Positions 22,961 to 33,200 of a DNA stretch of 64,000 nt are shown here, piece after piece. Source of the stretch: Zygnema cylindricum (Eukaryota > Streptophyta > Zygnematophyceae > Zygnematales > Zygnemataceae); NCBI GenBank assembly GCA_037447655.1, contig JBBHKE010000457.1, positions 28,017 to 92,016 of the forward strand, in the 5' to 3' direction. The notes beneath the pieces are model-generated. The model did no database searches, was not told the DNA's origin, and saw only the letters and a program-made list of their open reading frames with translations. The position numbers and the translations under genes were made by a program. Each line of letters opens with the position of its first letter. Positions within the stretch are counted from its first letter, which is position 1.

Positions 22961-24329
22961 TAATAGCCTAATAATAGTAATTACCGTGAGATAATTTAGA
23001 CTTCAGATGAGCTTCAAACAACAGTAAATGTCTTTGATGTTTAAGATGATTTTTTCGACTTATCAAAGTCATTTTTTAGGATGTGACATTGAAAATTGTG
23101 ACTTATGCGAAGTCATTTTTTAAGATATGACGGGAATTTGTCGTTCTGCTAAAATACGAGGTGCTGCGATATAGGATGTGTTATGTAATTACGTCTCGCG
23201 AGGAGGCAATAATGATCAGAATGGAAATGGAGGCTACGTTACGGAGACGGAAGATGAAAGGGAAGGAGATATCGTGATTACAGAAAGCGGTGAAAATGAA
23301 GAAGCCGGCGATGGTGGTAGTGATAGAACTGAAAGTGATGGAATGGCAGTCGAAAACTAATGAAGTTGATGTTGTTTGCTTCAAAAGATTAGTTTTTTTT
23401 TTCCCATGTTTTTTTTTTTGTTTTTTTTTTTTTTTTTTCATTGTGTTTTTCAGTTTGTGAATATTTCATAAAGAGGCCACTATCGGAGTTTGAAATGGGA
23501 ATTTACTTTTTGAGTCACTATCTTCGAGGTTTTCAAATGTAATCAATTGTGTAATTCCATTTATATATTCATGAACATCACTCTCATATTTTTTCTCAAT
23601 CGTTTTTTTTATGTTGTATATGTTTCCAATGAATGTTTTTTGGTGGTTTTTTACCTTATTCTCTGTAATGATTATTAAATCAGTGTATAACTCCAACACA
23701 TGCGCAATTTTTTTCCAAAAATCCACAATAATCTTCAATATAAAACAAATCTTGATTTGACATCATATTTCAATACCTCTTTAAAAATTGTTGATTAAAT
23801 ATCTAAACATTCAATGGAAAAAATTACCCATGGAACATAAAAAAAAAAACATGCACGCTAGTATTATATATGCACAATATAATATGGATATTGAAAAAAG
23901 TAAACTTCGATAGCTTACAAGGCGAAGAGTAGGGTAAGAGACGACATATTCTTTGTAATCATGTAAAAACAGAAAAGGAAATTCTTAAAACTAACTATAT
24001 CACACATCACAATTTCTACATCAAAAAGGGCGAAAAAATGTCTTAAACCATCACAATTTGCACATCAAAAAAGCGACCTCAGACATAATGTTTTCTGTTT
24101 TTTTTGCCACTGAACGCAACTGACATCCACCTAGTATTCATGTATAGAACATAAAAGAAAAAATCTTAAAACTAACTATAGCACACATCACATGTTTTAC
24201 ATCAAAAAGGGCGAAGTGTTCCAGGTGTTTTATTGGGCTGTTGATTCGTTGTGTTTGGCAACGCGATTTCAGCCATAATTTCTGCATGACAGGTAAATTT
24301 ACCACAAACCAGATTTCAAAAAACTGTAC
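22961..24329. other. AT-rich interior of the PIF-like element
   Basis: I see no supported gene. There is a homopolymer-T block at 23395-23438. Two short open frames stand out, 23178-23360 on plus (rich in Gly, Glu and Asp) and 23466-23738 on minus (Lys/Ile-rich, 90 codons), but neither has a recognisable motif. Blocks around 23985-24060 and 24160-24215 repeat the phrase AAACTAACTATA(T/G)CACACATCACA. Confidence 0.35.
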
Positions 24330-24330
24330 C

Positions 24331-24770
24331 AAAACAGGAAAAATGTTTTCTTTCTTTTAAATTGTTTGGTTTGGATTTGTTGTGAAACAGGTTGACGGAA
24401 AAGAACAGCACTCCTACAATAAGCTTCCGACAAATTCACCATAAATTTGTGGATAGCGCCAGAAATTAGAAAACTGTGAAAAATATACCAAAACAGGAAA
24501 AATGTTTTCTTTCTTTTAAATTGTTTGGTTTGGATTTGCTGCGAAATAGGTTGACGGAAAAAAACAGCACTCCCGCCAACAAGCTTCTGACAAATTCACT
24601 ATAAATAGTGTGGATAAGGCCAAAAATCAGAAAACTAGGAAAAATGTTTTCTTTCTTTTAAATTGTTTGGTTTGGCGTTGATGTAAAACAGGTTGACGGA
24701 AAAAAACAGCACTCTCACAAACAGGATTCAGACATAATCACCTTAAATAGTGTGGATACTCACTAATTTG
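24331..24770. repeat. Three-copy tandem repeat, 141-159 bp unit
   Basis: Copies begin near 24331, 24490 and 24631 with AAAAC(A/T)GGAAAAATG and TTTTCTTTCTTTTAAATTG. Each continues through a GGTTGACGGAAAA and CAGCACTC block to TCA(C/G)AAAACT-like junctions. The second copy is about 18 bp shorter than the first. Confidence 0.85.
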
Positions 24771-25324
24771 TTGAAAAATGAAATGTCTATTAACTACAAT
24801 TAAAATGGAAACAGAAATGAACGTGAGTATAAATGATGTTATACATCGGGCAATTTTCTGTATACCAAATTTCAAATGTCGCAAAATTGATAAATACCAA
24901 TTTCACAATATATCGACCTTAAATTTGATCAAAATGCAAACTAGGTACAAAACCATGTATAAATGAATCGGTTTTCATAAGAATAGTATCAACACAAGCA
25001 GATCAACCATCTTAAGTTTGTTGTCCACAATGACCAAAACAAAGGCAAATTTCAATCGTTTTTATTACTATTTTACTATTATTACGTCTCAAGTTAAAAT
25101 CTTTAAACTAAACATGCTTAACTTACCTATCAACACAAAGAAAAATGCAAAACGCAGGCAATGAATATCTTTATTCAAATTATAGACCTTTGGCCGTCCG
25201 TTTGAAAACCTATAAATAGGCCGTCCGTCTGCACCCGTAAACGGCGTGTCCCCCGGCCGACGTCAGCAAACGGGTAGCGTTGCCCCTCGGCCTACGTCGG
25301 CAAACGGGTAGCGTTGTCTTTATG

Positions 25325-25664
25325 CTAACGTCAGCAAACGGGTAACTTTCAAAGCGCTCCCTCGGCAATCGTTCTTAACCGTGAGATCTTGGCTGCTCGA
25401 TCCTGTCAATGAATATATATATGAAAATCGAGCAAATAACTTACGACACGAAATCATACTTTGTTGAAAAGGACGGCTAGCTTCTGAACTGCCAGCATCC
25501 TATAATCAGACGGTCACGAACGAATGATTGACGGCTCATGAGTCTTTAGTGCACGTGGCAACTTTCATCTTTATTCATGGACAGGGTCGAGCAGCCACGA
25601 TCTAACGGTTAAGAACGATTGCCGAGGGAGTACTTTGAAAACTACCCGTTTATTGACGTTAGCA
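25325..25664. repeat. Inverted repeat (about 80-bp arms, 170-bp loop)
   Basis: The left arm 25325-25410 (TCCCTCGGCAATCGTTCTTA and flanks) is mirrored at 25583-25664 with only a few differences. A related AAACGGGTAGCGTTG phrase is repeated twice more just to the left (25266-25315). The structure could be an old foldback or MITE inside the PIF-like element. I see no clear flanking duplication. Confidence 0.7.
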
Positions 25665-26699
25665 GAGAGACAATCGTCAATCGTTGTGTTGATTTGGGTC
25701 GCGCCTACAGAAATCCGTATGGACGACTTGAATAGGACAATAGTACGTAAGACATTTTGATAACAGGACCCATGCCCGTGTAACGGGCGTTGATTTACTA
25801 ATTAAGTTAGACAATACCTCGCAATCTACGCTTCAAAAAACCACACTGAATCACTTAGATGTAATAACATAGCATTTTGGAGTTGAAAAAACTCACCTTG
25901 CCTCGGTGAGGGAAGGAGGATGGAGTATCACTACAGCCTAGTATGTTAGGGGTAATATCACAACCAAGATCCGTATGGGAGAGAGAGCTCGATATCAACC
26001 CAACTTCGACTTATCCTGCAATTCAAAGCTCATGTCTCGGTCAAGCAAAGGCTACACATTTAAAAAAAGAATTTTTATTTTCTTTGGTAATTTTCTTCTA
26101 AATATTTTTCAGATGTTTATTAAAACTCTCTTCTAAATCCTTCTTTAAACTCTCTTTCGAACTCTAACCTTTCAAATACAGCAGGAGTTATCACAAGAGT
26201 TATAAACTGAGCCTCCATTGCTGATTTACATTGCTCTTTATTTCACATTCGAAACTACAGAAAGAAGTCAATATGAAAAGTAAACACCAAAGAAAATTCT
26301 CCTAAAGACAAACCCTAAGAGCTTGTCTCCCGCAGCTTTTTCCTTAGCTAAAAAAGAGCAAGCAACAAAGTTTTATTTTTTGTCTTTAAGGAAGAAAGAA
26401 GAATAATGTTTTATTATTCATTGAAAACGTATAAACAATTTTAAGGCCATATTATGAGAAAATGTTGATTAGGTGAAAGTGTTGTGTTTTTCCAACGAAA
26501 ATTGTTTTTTAATGTGGAAAATGGTTTTTTGATGTTGTACTAATTTTCAAATGGTATACCCTCCGCAGTGATTGAAAAACGTCGCTCTGAATATTTTCTC
26601 TCGCTCCCTCCCGTTGCCCTTAAAGCCAACTTGTAGCAGAATGCGAAATAATGTAATTTGAACGGGTGGATGGGGCACAACATGACAGTGACAGTGAGG
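25665..26699. other. Uncharacterised interior DNA
   Basis: Mixed-composition DNA with no frame longer than about 60 codons that looks coding and no tandem structure. I see nothing I can name. Confidence 0.3.
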
Positions 26700-27560
26700 G
26701 CGAGCGGCAGTGGCGCCTTGACAGATTTTTCACCCTTTCCTGTCGAAGGGCAGTGCAGCCTCGAGACCCCTGCAAAAAAAAACTGTACAAGGTGCTAACG
26801 GACAAAACCAAACAACCCTGTACTTTTTTCTTTCGTCAAAATATTTAGAAAACTTTTCACACGTGGGAATATGTTTTTTTATTGGTATAAACGGTAAAAC
26901 TTAGCTTAAAACACTTAGCTTAAAACACATTGCTGATGTTAATTATGATAAATTTGAAAATGACGTGACAATGGGTCGAAAATATGCAAGACGACAAATT
27001 TTCGTACATACTAAGTTCGCGAATGACGCAAATTGTACTCTACAAATTTGCGATTTCTTCATACTGTCGCAACTTAAGGAGTACGACGCTAAGTTTGAAA
27101 GGAAAACGACAGAAAAAAACCCGAACTTAGGGTGCGGCCCCATGTGGCTAAGTTCGGGTTTTTTTTTTGTCATTTTCCTTTATAACTTAGCGTCGTACTG
27201 CCTAAGCTGCGACCGTACGAGGAAATCGCAAATTTGTAAAGTACAATTTGCGTCATTCTCGAACTTGGGATGTACGAAAATTTGTCGTCTTGTGTTTTTT
27301 CGACCCACTGTCACGTCATTTTCAAACTTATCATAAACAACATCGGCAATGTGTTTTAAGCTAAGTTTTACCGTTTATACCAATAGAAAAACATATTCCC
27401 ACGTGTGAAAAGTTTTCGAAATATTTTGACGAAAAAAAAAGTACAGGGTTATTGGTTTTTGTCCCCATGCACCTTTTACGGATTTATTTTGCAAGGGTCT
27501 TGATGCTGCAGTGCCATTTCACGCAAAGGTGAAAATTTTGCGAAAGTGAAAAATCTGTGA
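26700..27560. repeat. Long foldback hairpin centred on a PIF-type terminus
   Basis: Arms of about 400 bp mirror each other: CACGTGGGAATATG near 26860 against CATATTCCCACGTG near 27395, and GACGACAAATTTTCGTACAT near 26990 against its complement near 27280. The turn point at 27130-27147 is GGGTGCGGCCCCATGTGG, the same string as the ends of the surrounding element. Open frames on both strands across it are reflections of each other. Confidence 0.8.
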
Positions 27561-28249
27561 AGTCATGGCGGCCGGACAGGAGAGGTTAACGCAAAGGCAT
27601 GTCGTCTACGATGTCACGCAATGACATGCGACATACGAAACCGTTTCAAAAATTACGATGTGTCTTGCCACGCTTCAAAAAGTTTCGAAAAACTACGGTG
27701 CGGCAAAGACAGATTGTACACGGTGACAGCCGTCACGAGTATTGTCGCCGTATACAATCGTCACAAACTTAGGGCAAGGTTCCATTAGGGGAAAAATGAC
27801 GTTGTTTACTGAAAGCCGTACTGTTTCGTACACTGTCGTACCAAAGAAAAAAAAATGTCAGAAAAACAAGGCTACTGAATGAGGGATTTGATTCTCCACG
27901 TTTATGGGCGTAAACGTGGACCGTCGGATGCATTATCGGATACGCCGTCGTCTGACACTTACAGTTCGCAACAAGTGACCCGGAGTAGGTCAATTCTCAG
28001 CGCCTGAACGAATACCGTCGTGCCTCGTGGAAAAGTGAACAAATATCCACGACGACCGCGCGACCCGATGGGTACACGTCGCATATGACATGTGCCTTCC
28101 GCCAGGGAGGATGCGAGGCCACCGGAAGCCGCAAGAAAATCTTTGACGGAAGATATTGTTTCACGCTTCTGTTGGTATCCACTAACCATTCTGACATTTT
28201 GTACGCTTTTACATATCTTACGTTTCGTCCGCCCGTACATATTTAATTC
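27561..28249. other. Interior DNA before the right end of the PIF-like element
   Basis: No supported gene. Frames of 60-90 codons exist on the minus strand (27959-28240) but lack recognisable motifs. CGTACGA/CGTCG words are frequent. Confidence 0.3.
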
Positions 28250-28250
28250 A

Positions 28251-28480
28251 ATACGTCGTACAAGTCACTTTTCACCTTTCGCTGGTACAAATATGTGGTC
28301 ACAATTTGCTCTCAGAGATTCTTTGAAGATTACCAGAATCGTATTCATCTATTACGTGAACCAATCAAAATGTGCCACGCAAAACAAATGTCGGTTACTG
28401 ACCCGACACAATGGAACGATCGCCTCAGTAAACGAATTTTTGACGTTTACAGAGAGCGCCTAATGGAACAACGCTCTTAA
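28251..28480 (+). other. Open segment of unknown origin, possible last exon
   Basis: The frame is open for about 76 codons without an in-frame ATG near the start and ends at TAA 28478-28480. The final 55 residues (containing FFEDYQNRIHLLREPIK and IFDVYRERLMEQRS) look compositionally like real protein, rich in charged and aromatic residues, unlike nearby frames. I do not recognise it. It may be the tail of a transposon- or host-derived gene. Confidence 0.25.
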
Positions 28481-28589
28481 GTAACAATTTCGAGTAAACA
28501 CACAGAGACACCTAAAATCCGGGTCCGTCGGATCCGCGCTAAAATACAAAGCAAGTTCGCTAAGTTACATCCACATGGGGCCGCACCAT

Positions 28590-28648
28590 TAGCCACATGA
28601 GGCCGCACCCTAAGTGCGCCGCACCATTAGCCACATGGGGCCGCACCC
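28590..28648. repeat. Iterated terminus at the right end of the PIF-like element
   Basis: The string CCACATG(G/A)GGCCGCACC occurs three times in a row (about 28591-28607, 28611-28627 and 28632-28648). The last two are followed by the same CTAAGTGCG sequence. Only the outermost copy abuts the TAA duplication. Confidence 0.75.
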
Positions 28649-28853
28649 TAAGTGCGAATTGTACGAACTGTACAAAGTATAATTATTGAAGCGACAGAAA
28701 TGCGTCACATGCACGAAACTCAAGAAAACGACATTTCCATGAAAGGACAATGCGATTTGTGAATAACAACAGCTGCGCTTCTAGGTCCGTGCAACAGCTG
28801 TTTAGGCGCATAGAGACTGTCGTCACGGGACCTCAACCAAATAGGGCCACGTC

Positions 28854-29560
28854 CATAGTTGTCCTATTCGTACGGATTTCGACTTTTTTCCGAAAACTAC
28901 GTAGTATTCGTTTCTTTCATACCGATCGTTAGTTTTCGCTGTACGATGTACGAAAACGTACGAAAACCGTCCCCTTAACCCTAAAAAATCCTTAAAAATC
29001 CTAAAAACGTACGAAAAACATACGGAAATGTACGTCATTGTACGACATGTGTACCCTAAAAAACCTAGGCGTACGGATAATGTAAGGCAGCTGTATTGTA
29101 ATTTACCGGAATGTACGAAATGCACGGGAAGTACCCTAAACACCCTAAAATCCCCCCATCACTAACCCTAAAAGTACTGAAATATACGGACGCCGTACGT
29201 AGATGTACGAAAAATGTAAGTCCGTATAACTGAAATATACGGAAAAGTATGAAAATGTACCCTAAAAATTTCAAAACAATAACCGTTGAAAGTACGAAAA
29301 AATACGGACACTGTACGTAAATGTACGAATAATAGTTGGCTGTTTAACATAAATATTTGAGAACGCACGAGAATGTACCCTAAAACTCCTCAAACCCCCT
29401 AAAAGTACTGAAATGTACGAAAATAGTACGCAAATGTACAAAAATTTACGGTTACATAGTCAGGTACGCATTTAATAACATTTTTTTCATCGTTAAATGC
29501 GTATCGTGCGTAGTATTCGCGCGTTCGTTTTGTGCGTATTATGCGCACGGGACAACTATG
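28854..29560. mobile_element. hAT-like non-autonomous element, right copy
   Basis: 707 bp with ends CATAGTTGTCC and GGACAACTATG, flanked by a perfect 8-bp duplication GCCACGTC (28846-28853 and 29561-29568). The left arm has a single copy of that 8-mer at the corresponding place (complement at about 7281-7288), so the pre-insertion site is visible. The body is rich in CGTAC words and has no transposase. It is reversed relative to the left copy (10143-11026) and lacks the nested MITE. Confidence 0.85.
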
Positions 29561-29568
29561 GCCACGTC

Positions 29569-30229
29569 TCAGTTTTTACAAATGTTCGGATTTTGTGACG
29601 TATCAAATTCACGACAAAGATTCTGGCGTATCTGCCTCGATTTTGCTCTTTCGAAACGTGCGAAAATTTCAAATCCTGTCCGCATAAAAGGGAATTTTTA
29701 GTGTCGATTCCGTGCGACCACAATAAATTCATCGCACGAAATATTCAACACACGAACGATATGCTAACTCAGTGCGATATACTCATTAAGTGCGATATCA
29801 GATTGGCCTTGCAAGTTGCAACTCTTGCCCCTTATATAATTGTCGCCGGAGCACCCCCGTTTGTTGGCGGCGAAAAAGACAAAATGTGGGTGCAATTATC
29901 TTAGGAGTTAGGACTACCGTAGCGGTGGACAGAGCTGATTTCCCATTGGCCCACTCCATTTGCAACAAGTCGGTATTGTCGGTGGCGAGCGTTTCAAATT
30001 TTCAATCTCCCTTCAAAAGCACTACAGTACTTCCCAAGATCATTGAATTCCCGGTTACACCGTCTCCCTCTTCCTATCCCTCTTCCTCTCTAGCTCCCTC
30101 TCCCTCTCCTCTGATTTACGTCCCTCTCCATCTCCCTTTACCCTTCACCGTCCCTCTCCTGTCCTTGTCCCTGTCCCTGGTATCTCCCAATCCCGCTCCC
30201 TCTCCCTCTCCCCTATCCCTCAAGCAGCC
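29569..30229 (+). promoter_or_regulatory. Promoter and 5' leader of right GH16 gene
   Basis: A TATATAA box at 29833-29839 lies about 390 bp before the ATG. The leader ends in a C/T tract (30055-30222) and CAAGCAGCC directly before the start codon. The two intact genes share this layout, and the two relics at the palindrome centre share it in decayed form. The hAT-like insertion ends only about 270 bp upstream of the TATA box, so distal sequence differs between the two genes. TATA and start-site assignment is inferred. Confidence 0.45.
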
Positions 30230-33200
30230 ATGAAAATTCAAAGCGCATTGGGGATAGCCGCCATAGTCTGTCTTCTCTTTTTCATGGCGCCCACCCGTGC
30301 CGCCTCAGAAAATGACAGTATTCGGTCTCAGAAGAAGACAGGAGACGAAATTCTTTCAGAAATGGAGTCCTTCATGATATCCGCCATAGCCAGTGGCGCC
30401 AGAAAAGCCCTCAACGCTTTCCGCCAAATGAGGCCTCTCTTTGAAAAGACGCAGAAACCGACAAATTCAGCCGCAAAAACGGCCTTACTCGGCGGGAGAA
30501 GGGCTTTAATCGTCAGCAAGAAGAATGTGTCGCCGAATGCGACAGCTGTAACGGAGAAAAGCAATAGCAATGGAGAAAATAAATCCGTACAGCCAGAATC
30601 CGTACCGAAAGTAGTGGAGGAGAAGATAGTGGAGGAGATTCATTCCGACGAAGTCATCCACCCGGCCGACAAGGCAGTAGAAAAGGTGGCCATTGTACCT
30701 CTAAAAGAAGAAGGCGAGAAAGCCGGTGATTTTGACAAAACCATTGTGGAAGAGAAAGTTTCTGATAAGATAGGTTCCGTGGAGGAAGACACTGCTAAAA
30801 TAGATTCTGTCGAAGTAGATTCCAAAGAGGTAGATTCTGGTGAGGTGGACTTTGTTGAAGTAGATTCCGATGATGTGGATTCTGATGAAGAAGTGGATTC
30901 TGACGAAGAGATGTCCGATGGAGAAGTTCCTCATGAGGCGGTTTTAGAGGCGGAAAAGAAAATGGAGGATAGCTTTCCTGTGGAAAAATCCCTTATATCC
31001 GATGAGGAATCCATGAATTTCCATAATGTCCTGGTCATCGAAGATAACGACGACTACGATGTCATATCCGACGACTTCGATCTCGACTTCGACGATTCGT
31101 CGGAAACTGTCGCAGTCGGAGGGGACATTCCAGACGAAGTCGCAGAAACTATTTTGGAAGATGCGACACCGACAGCTGCGCAAAGCTGCTCTCCAGCCGG
31201 CGCCACCGCCCTCCGGACCGCCTATGTCGCCCTCTCCTGGGCCTTGAAACAGACTCTCACTGGGCGGTGTCCGCAAGCCGTGAAGGGGGCTGCTTCCGAA
31301 GTGTCTGGCGCCATAAAATCTGTGGCGGCCAAGCTTCCTCCTTCCCGCGCGAGAAATGGGGCCGCATGGGCGCGATATCTCCTCTTGGCTTGTCGTCCAC
31401 CCGCCGGAACTGTTCTGAGACAGCAGCTCGCGACGGCTGCGAAAAGTCTGAAATCGGCTTTTGCTTGTTTTAATAAGCTGGCGGAAGCCGCGGCCATATC
31501 TTCGGAGCTTTCGGGAACCCCCCTTACTAATTTAGTGGCAGTAAAGGGTTCTGGGAATGTGGTTAAAAATGGAGGCCAGTATAACATCGTATTGAATAAA
31601 GTTACCCACGAAGGTGAGTCGTGCATTGGATGTCATTTTTGAAAATGCGGGTTTTGAAAATGTGGGTTTTTGAGAATGTGGGTCGGTTCGCTAGGAATTT
31701 CCCCCCTTTAAGGAGTGCTAAAGGCTCATGCGGACAGAGAGATTTCACAATCACAATTTCTGTTTTGTGCTTGTCTACAGTTATCAGCTTTTCAAGAATA
31801 ATTGCATCTTTGGAAAAGAAGCTAGGTGACGGTGCAAGTAAACTAATGGAAAACATTTTATTTTCTCCGTTTTCATGATTTTCAGGAGGTAGACTGAGCT
31901 CCCCGTCCAGATATTCCACGGGCAAGTTCTCAGCGAGGATCAAATGTCCCTCTGGAGACAGCACCAGTGGTCTAAATACAGCGTTTTATGTAAGAAACAG
32001 AACGATTTTGAGGTTTCTCCTAATATTTTAATCAAAAAATAATTAACCAAGGCCAATCACCTGTTTTAACGTTCTATGTGGGAAACAGAACAATTTTCAG
32101 TCGCCCATGCTGTTTGACCGCAAAATCATCAACCGTGGCAGATCTCACTGTTTCATTTCTTTGAGTCTGATTTTGTCGTATGCTGGCATGGATGGATGTG
32201 GGGCTCCAGTTGTCAACAGACGCTGATGATCCGAAAAGAAACTCTATTTTTATCGAGTTCCCCGGATTCAATCGCAATATCGCCTCTCTCAACACTATGA
32301 TCGATGGAAAGGACGGCTGGCAAGGATTGACAAATCTTCAGTTTGACTGTTCCGCCGCCTACCACGTGTACTCCATCTACTGGACCGCCACAAAGATCAT
32401 GTAAAACTGTTTATCCTTTCACTTCTGAGCAAAATTTGCAAGAAAAATGTCTGTCACTTCTGCTTCACTTTTAGCTGCTCGTATGGAATTGGTCCCTGTA
32501 CTATGAAATCTGAAGAGAGCCTTATTAGCTACATCATTATGAAAGAGTTAACATCCTTGAGATACATTCCTGGCTAACAGATAATTGTTACGCCGAAAAA
32601 TCCCTTCCATGATTTAAATTTCCAATAATTGTCCTTTTCGGAATTTCCTCATTGGTTAAGGAGGTGGGAAGGTGGAACAAAACCATCTTCAAACCTTTCT
32701 GACAAGATCTTGCTGACAGTCCAAGTCCCTGTCGTCTTTTTTTATTAACTTTCTTTTGCATTTTTTCATTCTGTCCTCAGGTGGAAGGTGGACAACAATG
32801 TGCTGGACGTCTTAGATACTGCCATGTGGCACAGCAGTCCTGTTCCTCCCACCAATAGGCCAATGAGACTCTACGCCTCTCTGGCCAACACTCTTACTGT
32901 GGGGCAATACTCCTGGAGTTCTGGATTAAGCATTGGCGCCGGTTCTTTTACTGCGTCATTCCGAGATATTGCATACAAAAGCCCTATCTCCTCCCTCCCT
33001 GACTTCCCTGCACTTTTGCCAAACACCGTGATGAGTCCAATCAACATCGATGGAGGATATTGGGGAGGATTCTCTAAGGTCAAAATCGGCAACGATGCTC
33101 ACAGCATCTCATGTGACAAAACTCAGTGTGGTGAGTTTGCTATTTTAAGTACTCTGGAGGGAGGAGAATTGAAGTGAGGAGACTTGTACCCCCAATTCCT

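Larger units (their letters stand above)
21278..28648. mobile_element. PIF/Harbinger-like element, 7.4 kb, composite and apparently non-coding
   Basis: The left end starts GGGTGTGGCCCCATGT and the right end finishes with ACATGGGGCCGCACCC-type sequence; TAA flanks both ends (21275-21277 and 28649-28651). About 100 bp inside each end the inverted similarity continues (ATTTTAGCGCGGATCC near 21330 and its complement near 28540). The other arm of the large repeat holds the empty site at 7482-7484. A 3-bp TAA duplication and G-rich ends fit PIF/Harbinger. I recognise no DDE transposase or Myb-like partner. The inside is a patchwork of tandem arrays, hairpins and short unrecognised frames. The right terminus is iterated (see 28590-28648). 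Confidence 0.65.

Noticed and set aside
26965-27336. 123-codon frame in the hairpin of the PIF-like element
   Set aside because: It is open on both arms because the arms are reverse complements. No motif and no start context.
28975-29400. Telomere-like CCCTAAA words
   Set aside because: They are scattered and never tandem. They belong to the hAT-like element and also appear in the left copy in reverse.
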